Numbered from the stretch's first letter, positions 36,022 to 45,760 are shown. The stretch is 64,000 bases of DNA from JBKEDF01 sp047975325 (GCA_047975325.1 JBKEDF010000053.1:62001-126000), one strand, 5' to 3'. The notes: generated from the sequence alone by a model not told the origin. Program-made: numbers and translations.

Positions 36022-38583
36022 ATGCAGGACATGACCCCGGCGCCCGTCTATCTGGCCGACTATCAGCCCTATCCCTACCGGATTGATCACGTGGCGCTGC
36101 GCTTTCGCCTTGCCCCCAAGGGGACGGAAGTTACGGCAAGGATAAAGGTTTCCCCCAATCCCGACAGGCCTGGCCGCCATGACATGCGCCTTGATGGTGA
36201 GGCGCTGCGGCTGATATCGCTGCAGGTGGATGGCAAGGTGCATACGGTAGCACCGGATGAGGAGGGGCTCACGATCCCCGCCGCGCTTCTGCCCGAAGGG
36301 GCCTTCATACTGGAAACCGTGGTGAAGATCGATCCGGCAGAAAATACCGCACTGGAAGGTCTTTACATGTCAAACGGCATGTATTGCACCCAATGTGAGG
36401 CCGAAGGGTTTCGCAAGATCACCTTCTACCCCGACCGGCCCGATGTCATGGCGCGTTTCGATGTGGAAATCGTAAGCGACCTGCCGGTCCTGCTGTCCAA
36501 TGGCAACCCGCAAGGGGCGGGGAAATGGTCCGATCCCTGGCCCAAACCCGCCTATCTTTTCGCGCTGGTAGCGGGAGATCTGGTTGCCCATTCCGATCGC
36601 TTCACCACGACCTCGGGCCGGGAGGTTGATCTCAATATCTGGGTGCGCAAGGGTGATGAAGGCCGCTGTGCCTATGCAATGGACAGCCTGATCCGTTCGA
36701 TGAAATGGGATGAGGAGGTCTATGGTCGCGAATACGACCTCGATGTGTTCAATATCGTGGCCGTGGATGATTTCAACATGGGGGCAATGGAAAACAAGGG
36801 GTTGAATATCTTCAACTCCAAACTCGTCCTTGCCAGCCCCACCACCGCAACCGATGGTGATTATGCCCGTGTCGAGGCGGTCATCGCGCATGAATATTTT
36901 CATAACTGGACAGGCAACCGTATTACCTGCCGTGATTGGTTCCAGCTTTGTCTCAAGGAAGGCCTGACCGTTTTTCGCGATCAGCAGTTTTCCGGCGATA
37001 TGCGATCCCATGCGGTAAAGAGGATTGAGGATGTGCTGGCACTACGCGCACGGCAGTTTCGCGAAGATGGCGGGCCCTTGGCCCATCCGGTAAGGCCGGA
37101 AAGCTATGTGGAGATCAACAATTTCTATACCGCCACCGTCTATGAGAAGGGCGCCGAGGTTATCGGCATGCTCAAACTGCTGGTGGGCGAAGAAGGGTAT
37201 CAAAAGGCGCTTGCGCTTTATTTCGACCGCCATGATGGGGATGCCGCGACAATCGAGGATTGGCTGAAGGTTTTCGAGGATGCGACAGGGCGTGACCTTT
37301 CCCAGTTCAAACATTGGTATACTGAGGCAGGAACACCCCGCCTGAAGGTGAGGGATGAGTTCAAAAATGAAACCTATACCCTCCATCTTGAACAGGAAAA
37401 CCCGCCGACCACCGGACAGGACAGGAAATCACCCAAGGTGATCCCCGTGGCGCTGGGGCTGCTTTCGCCCAATGGTGATGAGATCATGCCCACCCGGGTT
37501 CTGGAAATGACCGAACCGCGCCAGAGTTTCCATTTCAAGGGGCTGGGATCGCAGCCTGTCCCATCCATCCTGCGCGGGTTTTCGGCCCCGGTGATCCTGG
37601 ATCGTGAGGTAAGCGCGTCGGAGCGTGCTTTCCTGCTTGCCCATGACAGTGATCCGTTCAACCGCTGGGAGGCGGGGCGAGCGCTGGCCAAGGATATTCT
37701 GGCACGGATGGTCACGGAAGGAACGGACCCCTCAAACAATTGGCTGGCGGCGCTGGAAAGTGTCGTACGGGATGAAAACCTTGACCCCGCCTTTCGGGCG
37801 CTGGCCCTTGGGCTTCCTTCCGAGGACGATATGGCCCAGACATTGCATATGACTGGCCATGTGCCTGATCCGGCGGCAATCCATACCGCCAGAGCAAAGT
37901 TGAAGGCCGCATTGGCACGGCAATTGGCGGCTTACCTGCCGGATCTGGTGGCCAGACTCGATTCCCCGGGGGTATTTTCCACCGATTCCGGCTCGGCGGG
38001 GCGGCGCGCACTGCGCATGGCGGCGCTGACACTGCTGGCCAGACTTGATGAAGGTGCGGCCGCCCAGGTCGCTTTCGGGGTCGCAACCAACATGACCGAG
38101 GAAATCGGCGCCCTCGCGGCACTTCTGGAAATCGGCAAGGGTGAGGTGGAACTGGCCCGCTTCGAAGCGCGATGGGCAGAGGATCGCCTTGTGATGGACA
38201 AGTGGTTCATGGTGCAGGTTCTGCTCGCCGCGCCGAAAGACACCGCAGAAACCGCAGCGCGACTGACGAAGAGGGCGGATTTCGATCTGAAGAATCCGAA
38301 CCGTTTCCGGTCGGTTATCGGCGCGCTTTCAGCCAATCATGCGGGGTTTCACCATGCGGACGGGGCCTCCTACAGGCTGCTCGCCGATTGGCTGATCCGG
38401 CTTGATCCGTTAAACCCGCAGACCGCCGCGCGCATGTCCACCGCATTCGACAGTTGGCGGCGCTACGATGCTGACAGGCAGGGGATGATCCGGTCAGAAC
38501 TTTCCCGGATCCGGGCACAGCCGGGCCTTTCACGCGATCTGACGGAAATGACCACCCGGATGCTGGGGGATGGCACCAGATAG
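36022..38583 (+). CDS. pepN: aminopeptidase N, M1 family
   Basis: Zinc exopeptidase that releases N-terminal residues from peptides in the cytosol. The 853-residue product has the substrate motif GAMEN (MGAMENKGLNIF) and the zinc motif HEYFH (290-294) with downstream KEGLTVFRDQ supplying the third ligand. The C-terminal helical domain (about 450-853) is complete. The start at 36022 follows AAGGAG. It stands alone, divergent from glcB. Confidence 0.97.
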   Translation: MQDMTPAPVYLADYQPYPYRIDHVALRFRLAPKGTEVTARIKVSPNPDRPGRHDMRLDGEALRLISLQVDGKVHTVAPDEEGLTIPAALLPEGAFILETVVKIDPAENTALEGLYMSNGMYCTQCEAEGFRKITFYPDRPDVMARFDVEIVSDLPVLLSNGNPQGAGKWSDPWPKPAYLFALVAGDLVAHSDRFTTTSGREVDLNIWVRKGDEGRCAYAMDSLIRSMKWDEEVYGREYDLDVFNIVAVDDFNMGAMENKGLNIFNSKLVLASPTTATDGDYARVEAVIAHEYFHNWTGNRITCRDWFQLCLKEGLTVFRDQQFSGDMRSHAVKRIEDVLALRARQFREDGGPLAHPVRPESYVEINNFYTATVYEKGAEVIGMLKLLVGEEGYQKALALYFDRHDGDAATIEDWLKVFEDATGRDLSQFKHWYTEAGTPRLKVRDEFKNETYTLHLEQENPPTTGQDRKSPKVIPVALGLLSPNGDEIMPTRVLEMTEPRQSFHFKGLGSQPVPSILRGFSAPVILDREVSASERAFLLAHDSDPFNRWEAGRALAKDILARMVTEGTDPSNNWLAALESVVRDENLDPAFRALALGLPSEDDMAQTLHMTGHVPDPAAIHTARAKLKAALARQLAAYLPDLVARLDSPGVFSTDSGSAGRRALRMAALTLLARLDEGAAAQVAFGVATNMTEEIGALAALLEIGKGEVELARFEARWAEDRLVMDKWFMVQVLLAAPKDTAETAARLTKRADFDLKNPNRFRSVIGALSANHAGFHHADGASYRLLADWLIRLDPLNPQTAARMSTAFDSWRRYDADRQGMIRSELSRIRAQPGLSRDLTEMTTRMLGDGTR

Positions 38584-38638
38584 GGCGGCGCGAACTGCCG
38601 ATACCCGGCCATGTCCACACCTTTGGCATTCGGGGCAT

Positions 38639-39325
38639 TCAGATAACTTCGATATCGAGTGCCCCAATGCCTTCGATTTCTGCTGAAATCCGGTCTCCGC
38701 GCTTGACCTCACCAACTCCGGCTGGCGTACCACTTAAGATCACATCGCCCCCGGCCAGGTCGAAATAGCGTGATAGCCAGGCAATCATTTCCGGCACTTT
38801 CCATATCATCTGGTTCAAGTCGCCTTCCTGGCGCAACTTGCCATTGACGGAAAGCCGGATCGCCCCCTGATCGGGATGGCCTGTCATGGGGGCGGGATGA
38901 ATCGGGCCTGCCGGGGCGGACCCTTCAAAGGCCTTTCCGATTTCCCAGGGGCGGCCCATTTTCTTTGCCTTGGCCTGTAAATCACGACGGGTCATATCCA
39001 GCGCAACGCCATAGCCATAGACATGGGAGAGCGCATCAGAAATCGGAATGTCGCTTCCGCCGGATTTCAGCGCAACAAGAAGTTCAACCTCGTGATGGAC
39101 ATCATCGCTTTGCGGCGGGTAACGGAATGTTGGCCCCGCAATCAGGTTTTCGGGATTTTTCTGAAAGAAGAAAGGGGGTTCACGATCAGGGTCATGCCCC
39201 ATCTCAATGGCATGGGCGGCATAGTTCCGGCCAATGCAATAGACCCGACGCACCGGAAAGACCGCATCCGCAGCATTGACGGGAAGGCTGGGCTGCTGGT
39301 GCGGGGGAATAACGAAATGGGACAT
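38639..39325 (-). CDS. fumarylacetoacetate hydrolase family protein
   Basis: A 228-residue protein of the FAH/fumarylpyruvate hydrolase group, cleaving C-C bonds in acyl-pyruvates or acting as oxaloacetate decarboxylase. Family blocks: YCIGRNYAAHAIEMG, FFQKNPENLIAG, HHEVELLVAL (metal-binding glutamates), GYGVALDMTRRDLQ, GDVILSGTPAGVG. The start at 39325 follows AAGGAG. It converges with pepN and is divergent from the metal importer. Exact substrate not predictable. Confidence 0.92.
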   Translation of the reverse strand: MSHFVIPPHQQPSLPVNAADAVFPVRRVYCIGRNYAAHAIEMGHDPDREPPFFFQKNPENLIAGPTFRYPPQSDDVHHEVELLVALKSGGSDIPISDALSHVYGYGVALDMTRRDLQAKAKKMGRPWEIGKAFEGSAPAGPIHPAPMTGHPDQGAIRLSVNGKLRQEGDLNQMIWKVPEMIAWLSRYFDLAGGDVILSGTPAGVGEVKRGDRISAEIEGIGALDIEVI

Positions 39326-39442
39326 CGCGATCTCCTTTGGTTTGGCGACAGTCTTGCGCCGAAGGCAGGCGGGCGCAATTGCAATTTTGATCAATGGAAA
39401 AGTCGGCTTTTTTGTCTTGATGGGATGATTGGCCACTTGACT

Positions 39443-39459
39443 ATGCGAATGATTTGCAT
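39443..39459 (+). promoter_or_regulatory. candidate metal-regulator operator before sitA
   Basis: ATGCGAATGATTTGCAT is a near-perfect palindrome (7-base arms with one mismatch, 3-base centre) placed 28 bases before the importer start; a further TTGCAT follows. Its layout suits a Fur-family (Mur or Fur) repressor at a manganese/iron importer. The regulator is inferred. Confidence 0.55.
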
Positions 39460-39487
39460 TTGCATATTTAAAAATGAGGAAGGATGA

Positions 39488-40378
39488 ATGCGCGTGAAAT
39501 TCCTGTTCCTGGCAGCATTGACGATGTTTCTGGGGCCCGGCCTGGCAGCGGCGGAGAAGCTCAAGGTCGTCACAAGCTTTACCGTCCTTGCCGACATGGC
39601 CGCGCAGGTTGCGGGCGAGACGGCCGATGTCGTATCCGTGACTCGCCCTGGGGCGGAAATTCACGGCTATCAGCCAACACCGCGGGATATCCTGCGGGCG
39701 CAGGGGGCCGATCTTATTTTGTGGAATGGCCTGAATCTGGAACTGTGGTTTGCCCAGTTTCTTGATAATCTGGGCGAAATACCAGCGGTCACACTGAGCG
39801 ACGGGGTTCAGCCGATATCAATTTCCGGCGGCAACTATGACGGGAAACCCAACCCCCATGCCTGGATGGGGCTGGAAAATGCCTTCCTCTATATCGACAA
39901 TATCGAAAAGGCATTTGCCGCGCAGGACCCCGCGAATGCAGAAGTTTATGCCGCAAATGCCGCCACCTACAAGGAGGAGCTACGCGCGGCGATCACCCCC
40001 TTGCGGGATCGAATCATGGCGCTGCCGGAAAGGGAACGCTGGCTTGTGACCTGTGAAGGGGCGTTCAGCTACCTTGCCCGGGATTTCGGGCTGCGGGAGC
40101 TTTATCTCTGGCCGATCAATGCCGATCAGATGGGGACCCCGCAACAAGTGCGCAGCGTCATTGACGGCGTTCAGGATAATGAAATCCCGGTGGTGTTTTG
40201 CGAAAGCACCGTAAACCAGGCACCCGCCCGACAGGTCGCACGGGAAACCGGCGCAAGATATGGGGGCGTGCTTTATGTCGATAGTCTGTCCGGGCCGGAT
40301 GGCCCGGTACCAAGCTACCGCGACCTTCTGGAAGTTACGGTCCGCACCATCGCCGAGGGGCTGGATGGCGGAAAATAG
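39488..40378 (+). CDS. sitA: Mn/Fe ABC transporter substrate-binding protein
   Basis: Periplasmic cluster A-I binding protein, 296 residues, with a signal peptide (about 1-22, ending AAA). Likely metal ligands His59 (EIHGYQPT), His124 (PNPHAW), Glu190 (CEGAFSY) and Asp265 (YVDSLSGPDGP), the His-His-Glu-Asp set of manganese/iron binders such as SitA and YfeA; the long His-rich loop of zinc-specific ZnuA is absent. The ATG at 39488 follows GAGGAAGGA. First gene of sitABCD. Confidence 0.92.
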   Translation: MRVKFLFLAALTMFLGPGLAAAEKLKVVTSFTVLADMAAQVAGETADVVSVTRPGAEIHGYQPTPRDILRAQGADLILWNGLNLELWFAQFLDNLGEIPAVTLSDGVQPISISGGNYDGKPNPHAWMGLENAFLYIDNIEKAFAAQDPANAEVYAANAATYKEELRAAITPLRDRIMALPERERWLVTCEGAFSYLARDFGLRELYLWPINADQMGTPQQVRSVIDGVQDNEIPVVFCESTVNQAPARQVARETGARYGGVLYVDSLSGPDGPVPSYRDLLEVTVRTIAEGLDGGK

Positions 40379-40379
40379 C

Positions 40380-41264
40380 ATGGCAAACATGATACGGTCC
40401 CAAACCGCCTTCCCATCGCCGGGCCTGTCCGTCAGGGATGTCACGGTGACCTATCGCAATGGCCATACCGCGTTGAAATCAGCCTCTTTTGAAATCCCGC
40501 GCGGCACGGTAACGGCGTTGGTAGGCGTAAACGGCGCTGGAAAATCAACCCTTTTCAAGGCATTGATGGGGTTTCTTACCCTCGCGAAGGGGGAAATCAG
40601 GCTGCTTGGCTTCCCTGTACGCGAAGCCTTGAAACAAAATCTTATCGCTTATGTTCCGCAATCGGAGGAGGTGGACTGGTCCTTTCCGGTTCTGGTTGAA
40701 GATGTTGTGATGATGGGGCGCTATGGTCATATGGGGATCCTGCGGCGTCCTGCGGCCCGGGATCGCGAGGCGGTTCACCAAGCGCTCATCCGGGTCGGGA
40801 TGGAAAATTACCGCCAGCGTCAGATCGGGGAACTTTCAGGCGGGCAGAAGAAACGTGTCTTTCTGGCGCGCGCGCTCGCACAGGAAGGGCAGGTGATTTT
40901 ACTGGATGAACCCTTCACCGGGGTTGATGTGCAGACAGAGGATCAGATCATCGCCCTTCTGGGGGAGTTGCGCGCCGAGGGGCGTGTGATGCTGGTTTCA
41001 ACCCATAATCTTGGTTCTGTTCCGGAGTTCTGTGACCGGGTCGTCCTGGTAAAAGGTACGGTTCTGGCCCATGGTCCAACCGAAACCACCTTTACGCATG
41101 ACAATCTGGAAGCGGCCTTTGGCGGGGTGCTGCGGCATTTCACACTGGGGGGCAATGTGCTGCATGACGATGATGACCCCCGGCATGTCACGATCCTGAC
41201 CGATGACGAACGCCCGCTGGTCCGCTACGGCCATCGCACCCGCACGCGGGAGGAAGGAGAGTGA
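40380..41264 (+). CDS. sitB: Mn/Fe ABC transporter ATP-binding protein
   Basis: A 294-residue ATPase driving metal uptake. Walker A GVNGAGKST (49-57), Q-loop VPQSEEVDW, signature LSGGQKKR (152-159), Walker B VILLDEPFTG (172-181) and switch histidine in VSTHN. A C-terminal extension (about 250-294) is rich in Asp and His (LHDDDDPRH). The start at 40380 is 1 base after the sitA stop; an in-frame ATG at 40365 inside sitA is possible. The stop overlaps sitC as GTGA. Confidence 0.94.
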   Translation: MANMIRSQTAFPSPGLSVRDVTVTYRNGHTALKSASFEIPRGTVTALVGVNGAGKSTLFKALMGFLTLAKGEIRLLGFPVREALKQNLIAYVPQSEEVDWSFPVLVEDVVMMGRYGHMGILRRPAARDREAVHQALIRVGMENYRQRQIGELSGGQKKRVFLARALAQEGQVILLDEPFTGVDVQTEDQIIALLGELRAEGRVMLVSTHNLGSVPEFCDRVVLVKGTVLAHGPTETTFTHDNLEAAFGGVLRHFTLGGNVLHDDDDPRHVTILTDDERPLVRYGHRTRTREEGE

Positions 41265-42115
41265 TCCTGCTGGAGCCCTTCAGCTATGGCTACATGACCA
41301 ACGCAATGTGGGTTTCAGCACTGGTCGGGGCGGTCTGCGCCTTCCTGTCGGCCTATCTGATGCTCAAGGGGTGGTCGCTGATTGGCAATGCACTTTCGCA
41401 TTCCGTGGTTCCGGGGGTGGCGGGGGCCTATATGCTGGGACTTCCCTTTGCGCTTGGGGCCTTCCTTGCAGGGGGGCTGGCGGCTGGCGCCATGTTGTTT
41501 CTGTCGGGGCGTTCGGGATTGAAGGCCGATGTTGTTATCGGACTGGTTTTCATATCCTTTTTCGGGGTCGGGCTTTTCATGGTCTCGCTCAACCCGGTGG
41601 CAATTTCGGTACAGACCATCACCATGGGGAATATCCTGGCAATCACACCGGAAGACACGGTGCAACTGGCCCTGATCGGCCTTGTTTCACTGGCCATACT
41701 GCTTTTGAAATGGAAGGATCTGATGGTTGTGTTCTTCGATGAGAACCACGCCCGTTCCATCGGTCTGCATCCGGGCGCGTTGCAGGTCTTGTTTTTCACC
41801 TTGCTGTCAGCCTCGGTCGTGGCCGCAATGCAGACAGTAGGTGCGTTTCTGGTCATCGCAATGGTGGTAACCCCGGGGGCAACGGCCTATCTGCTTTGTG
41901 ATCGATTTCCTCGCCTGATCACCCTTTCAGTATTGATCGGCGCCGGGACGAGCTTCATGGGCGCCTATATCAGCTATTTTCTCGATGGGGCGACAGGCGG
42001 CGTCATTGTCTGTCTGCAAACGGTGATCTTTCTCATGGCCTTTATTTTCGCCCCGAAGCACGGGGTTCTGGCGGCCCGGGCCCGCGCGCGCCTGGCATTG
42101 GAGGAGGCGGGGTGA
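41261..42115 (+). CDS. sitC: Mn/Fe ABC transporter permease
   Basis: A 284-residue inner-membrane permease of the ABC-3 family with about eight helices. Blocks seen: MLKGWSLIGNALSHSVVPGVAGAY, FMVSLNPVAISVQTITMGNIL and MQTVGAFLVIAMVVTPGATAYLL. The start is GTG in a GTGA overlap with sitB; the stop overlaps sitD the same way, so all three are coupled. It should pair with SitD. Confidence 0.93.
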   Translation: MILLEPFSYGYMTNAMWVSALVGAVCAFLSAYLMLKGWSLIGNALSHSVVPGVAGAYMLGLPFALGAFLAGGLAAGAMLFLSGRSGLKADVVIGLVFISFFGVGLFMVSLNPVAISVQTITMGNILAITPEDTVQLALIGLVSLAILLLKWKDLMVVFFDENHARSIGLHPGALQVLFFTLLSASVVAAMQTVGAFLVIAMVVTPGATAYLLCDRFPRLITLSVLIGAGTSFMGAYISYFLDGATGGVIVCLQTVIFLMAFIFAPKHGVLAARARARLALEEAG

Positions 42116-42945
42116 TCGAAACGCTGCTTTTACCCTTTCAATTTGCCTTCATGCGCGATGCCTTCCTGATCGGGGCGATCGTTGCAGTGCCCACCGCTCT
42201 TTTATCCTGTTTCCTTGTGCTGAAAGGCTGGGCCTTGATGGGGGACGCGATCAGCCATGCGGTGCTGCCGGGGATCGTGCTCGCCTATATCCTTGGCTGG
42301 CCATTGATTATCGGGGCTTTCGGCGCGGGAATGTTCATGGCGGTCGCTTCGGGCTATCTGGCCGAAAACAGCCGGGTAAAACAGGATACGATCATGGGGG
42401 TCGTTTTTTCGGGCATGTTTGGAATGGGGATTGTCCTTTATACGTCAATTACTTCGGACGCACATCTTGATCATATTCTTTTTGGCAACATCCTCGGAAT
42501 CAGCGGACAGGATCTTTGGACAGCCGGTGCAATTACCGTACCGGTTACCGGCTTGATCCTGCTGAAATGGCGCGATCTGATGTTGCATGCCTTCGATCCC
42601 GCACAGGCGAAGGCGACCGGCCTTGCCATCGATCTTTTGCATTACGGGCTGCTTTCGGCCCTTTCCCTGACAATCGTGGCAACACTGACCGCAACAGGGC
42701 TTGTCCTGGCGGTCGGCCTACTGATTGCCCCCGGGGCGATTGCCTTTCTTGTGGTACGTAGCTTCGGGTGGATGCTGGTGCTGTCGGTGGCAATTTGCCT
42801 TTTTGCCGTGTTTTCAGGGATCTATCTGAGCTTCTTTATCGACAGCGCACCTGCCCCAACCATCATTCTGGTTCTGACAGGGCTATTCATGGTGGCCTTT
42901 CTTTATCGTGTGGGGCGGAACCGCCAGACCAGCCAAAATATATGA
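42112..42945 (+). CDS. sitD: Mn/Fe ABC transporter permease
   Basis: A 277-residue ABC-3 family permease with about eight helices, paralogous to SitC: LVLKGWALMGDAISHAVLPGIVLAY and LTATGLVLAVGLLIAPGAIAFLV. GTG start overlapping the sitC stop. It is the last gene of the importer operon. Confidence 0.93.
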   Translation: MIETLLLPFQFAFMRDAFLIGAIVAVPTALLSCFLVLKGWALMGDAISHAVLPGIVLAYILGWPLIIGAFGAGMFMAVASGYLAENSRVKQDTIMGVVFSGMFGMGIVLYTSITSDAHLDHILFGNILGISGQDLWTAGAITVPVTGLILLKWRDLMLHAFDPAQAKATGLAIDLLHYGLLSALSLTIVATLTATGLVLAVGLLIAPGAIAFLVVRSFGWMLVLSVAICLFAVFSGIYLSFFIDSAPAPTIILVLTGLFMVAFLYRVGRNRQTSQNI

Positions 42946-43041
42946 AACCAACGGTTCCGGGCTTGGATAACCCATATCCATCATTCATGGATCACCTTAG
43001 ATAACCCACGTACCCATCTGTTATATCACGATTTCAAAACA

Positions 43042-43065
43042 GGCGGGAAGTATGAGCCTCCCGCC
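43042..43065 (-). terminator. terminator of the NlpD-like gene
   Basis: 7-bp stem GGCGGGA/TCCCGCC with a 10-base loop; on the minus strand it is followed by TGTTTTGAAAT. It lies 18 bases after the stop of the gene at 43083 and also faces the end of sitD. Confidence 0.6.
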
Positions 43066-43082
43066 CGCCACAAGCCTGAGCG

Positions 43083-44243
43083 CTATTGCAGCATCGTCAT
43101 CGGATCGAGCGATTCAACCCCCCGACGGACCTCAAAATGCAGGAAGGCCGGGCTGGCCTGACGCACAACGGCAATATCCTGTCCACGTTTGACGCGATTG
43201 CCCTTGGCCACCTTCAGCGCATCGATCCCCGCATAGACCGTCAGCAGGTTGTCGGAATGGCGGATCACCACGATGGGAACCTGATTGGTATCCTTGGTCA
43301 CGGCAGCGACCGTACCATCGGCCGCGGCGCGAACACGGGTCCCGGCCCGTGCCCCGATATCGATGCCTTCATTGCGCCCCTTGGCATATTCGCGAATGAT
43401 CCGACCATCCACCGGCATTGCAAAACGTGCCGATGTGCTGCGCTGACTGCCCAGATTTGGCGAGGCGGGATCGTTCTTCTTCGCCTCGGCCGCAGGGGTG
43501 GTCTTTTCATCCGGCAGCGGGGTCGCAGCCGATGGTGGGACCGGGGTAGGCGTACCTTCCCCCGGGGCAGTGTTGCTGGAACCGGCAGGGGCTGTAGCCG
43601 CGACTGGGATCAACAGATATTGCCCCTCCCGCAGGGAAAGATCGGAGCCGAGCCCGTTCCAATCCGCAAGCGCACGAACATTCACATTGTAAAGCCGCGC
43701 GATGGAATAGGCGGTTTCACCCCGGGCAACCCTATGGCGGCCGGGCTGGGTTGCGGTCTGGCGCACACTTTCGGATGATGAACCGGCACGATCAAGTGCC
43801 GTTGTGGCGATGGCGGTGACATTCACCGGGGCAGGGGCAATGGTCCCCCCCACGATCTGCCCGCCGCCCGGGCCGGTAACACCAAGCGGCGCCGCACCGC
43901 CCGCAACGCGCCGGGGCAGCGCCAGGACTTCACCATCACGCATCAGATCATCCGGGGTAACGGCATTGTGCCGGGCCAGTTCGGCCGGATCCATGCCGAT
44001 CCGGTTGGCGACGGCGCGTACGGTATCCCCACGCCGCGCCACGGCAACCTGATAGCCCGGATAGGAAATCAGACCACGCCCATCAGGTTGCGGCTTGGGT
44101 TCAACAGCCCGAAGGGCGGCGCCGCTTGTATCAAGACCGCCACCGACCGTACCGCGCAGATCCCAATCCAGCGGCGTGGTATTGCAGGCGCTCAGCGCCA
44201 GAAGCGAAAGGCCTGCGAAAAGATTGCGGGAAATCATGCTCAT
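43083..44243 (-). CDS. NlpD-like lipoprotein, LysM and degenerate M23 domains
   Basis: A 386-residue lipoprotein: lipobox LSAC with Cys20, two LysM peptidoglycan-binding repeats (about 64-110 and 169-213), a Pro/Thr/Ala-rich linker (about 215-270), and a C-terminal LytM/M23 domain. The first zinc histidine of M23 enzymes is replaced (RNEGIDIG), while LHFEV is partly kept. Such degenerate LytM factors (NlpD, EnvC) activate amidases during cell separation and do not cut peptidoglycan themselves. It follows surE and pcm on the same strand, the classical order. The ATG at 44243 is used. Confidence 0.92.
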   Translation of the reverse strand: MSMISRNLFAGLSLLALSACNTTPLDWDLRGTVGGGLDTSGAALRAVEPKPQPDGRGLISYPGYQVAVARRGDTVRAVANRIGMDPAELARHNAVTPDDLMRDGEVLALPRRVAGGAAPLGVTGPGGGQIVGGTIAPAPVNVTAIATTALDRAGSSSESVRQTATQPGRHRVARGETAYSIARLYNVNVRALADWNGLGSDLSLREGQYLLIPVAATAPAGSSNTAPGEGTPTPVPPSAATPLPDEKTTPAAEAKKNDPASPNLGSQRSTSARFAMPVDGRIIREYAKGRNEGIDIGARAGTRVRAAADGTVAAVTKDTNQVPIVVIRHSDNLLTVYAGIDALKVAKGNRVKRGQDIAVVRQASPAFLHFEVRRGVESLDPMTMLQ

Positions 44244-44309
44244 AACTGCTTTGCCTCGTTTCCGTCGTCCGGGTTGATCCCGATGTGGTTTATTTCTGCG
44301 TTCCTGCTG

Positions 44310-44975
44310 TCAGTCATCACTCATTCCCTCAATCAGGGGGACAAAGCGAACGCTGCGCAGCTCCTCATAGTCAAATCCCTTTTCCAGCCGAACCACCTTG
44401 ATGAGGCTTTGCACTGCATCCGACTGCCCGACCGGTACCACCATGATACCCCCGATCTTCAATTGAGCCAATAGGGGGCCGGGTGGATCCTCGGCCGCGG
44501 CAGTTACGAGAATCCTGTCAAAGGGGCCCTGATCTGGCAGGCCGAAGCTGCCATCTGCGGGAAAGGCGGTGATATTGGCGATGCCCAGTTGCTGAAAGAC
44601 ATCCTGCGCCTCGCGCACCAGACGGCGATGGCGATCCACCGTATAGACACGGCGGCAAAGTTCACTCAGGATCGCCGCCTGATAACCCGATCCGGTACCG
44701 ACCTCCAGAACCGTATCCCGCGGCCCGGGTTGCAATGCCTGGGTCATCAGGCCAACGACGGAAGGCTGGCTGATGGTCTGACCGCAGGCGATGGGCAGTG
44801 GCATATCCTCATAGGTCCGATCGGCGAAGAGGCCGCGAATGAAATGTCCCCGGTCGATCTTTTCCATTGCCATCAGCACCCGCGCATCCGTAACCCCGCG
44901 CGAACGCAGGGCAAAGAGAAAGCGCATCTTGCGCTCGGCAAGGTCGCCTTTCCCTCCGCCCTCGGTTCCGTTCAT
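44310..44975 (-). CDS. pcm: protein-L-isoaspartate O-methyltransferase
   Basis: Repairs isoaspartyl residues in aged proteins by methylation with S-adenosylmethionine. The 221-residue product shows QTISQPSVVGLMTQAL, the SAM motif VLEVGTGSGYQAAIL, YTVDRH, FDRILVTAAA and GGIMVVPVG. Its ATG overlaps the surE stop (ATGA), and the NlpD-like gene follows after 66 bases. Confidence 0.95.
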   Translation of the reverse strand: MNGTEGGGKGDLAERKMRFLFALRSRGVTDARVLMAMEKIDRGHFIRGLFADRTYEDMPLPIACGQTISQPSVVGLMTQALQPGPRDTVLEVGTGSGYQAAILSELCRRVYTVDRHRRLVREAQDVFQQLGIANITAFPADGSFGLPDQGPFDRILVTAAAEDPPGPLLAQLKIGGIMVVPVGQSDAVQSLIKVVRLEKGFDYEELRSVRFVPLIEGMSDD

Positions 44976-45760
44976 CCCAGCCGCGCCTCCAGATCTTCCA
45001 GCACATCATGTGCCGTCAGATCCGCCCGCAGCGGCGTGATGGAAATCCAGCCATCAAGCGTCGCCGCAGCATCCGTCCCGGGAAGCGTCGGCAAATGCTG
45101 CGGCCCGCCCTTGATCCAGAGAAACTTGCGGCCATTCGGTGCATGATGGGGCTCCACCCCGAAGAATGTATCCTTGCGGTACCCCTGTGCTGCAACCTTG
45201 CGGCCCTTGACCTTGGCCGCCGGAATCGGGGGGAAGTTCACATTGTAAAACAGCCGGTAATCGGCACCATGATCCCATCGCCCGTGTTTCAGAAGCGTAC
45301 GGACCACTTCGGCGCCATGGGTGCGCGCGGCCTCGAACGGATCGGCCAGATCGGCGGTTTCCGGGCCAAGGAATTGCGACAGCGCAATTGCGGGCAGGCC
45401 CTGCAGCGCAGCTTCCATCGCACCGCCGATCGTACCGGAATAAAGGACATTCTCGGCGGCATTATTGCCACGGTTCACCCCGGAGATCACCAGATCCGGG
45501 CGGGCGCCCTGCAGCACATCATAAAGCCCGGCAAGGACACAATCCGCAGGGCTTCCCTCAGCAGCATAGCGGCGGTCCCCCATTCTGGCGATCATCATCG
45601 GGCGGGAATAGCTGATGCAATGGCCGACGCCGGATTGTTCAAAGGCCGGCGCCACCGTCCAGACTTCCCCCTCCGGCCCCGCGATTTCCGTGGCGATCTC
45701 GGTCAGGACTTCCAGCCCCGGGGCGTTGATACCGTCATCATTGGTTATGAGAATACGCAT
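44972..45760 (-). CDS. surE: 5'/3'-nucleotidase SurE
   Basis: Stationary-phase survival phosphatase acting on nucleoside monophosphates. The 262-residue product begins ILITNDDGINAPG (metal-binding NDD) and has APAFEQSGVGHCI, GSPADCVLAG, SGVNRGNN and LYSGTIGGAMEA. First gene of the surE-pcm-nlpD unit; hemF is divergent across 161 bases. Confidence 0.96.
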   Translation of the reverse strand: MRILITNDDGINAPGLEVLTEIATEIAGPEGEVWTVAPAFEQSGVGHCISYSRPMMIARMGDRRYAAEGSPADCVLAGLYDVLQGARPDLVISGVNRGNNAAENVLYSGTIGGAMEAALQGLPAIALSQFLGPETADLADPFEAARTHGAEVVRTLLKHGRWDHGADYRLFYNVNFPPIPAAKVKGRKVAAQGYRKDTFFGVEPHHAPNGRKFLWIKGGPQHLPTLPGTDAAATLDGWISITPLRADLTAHDVLEDLEARLG

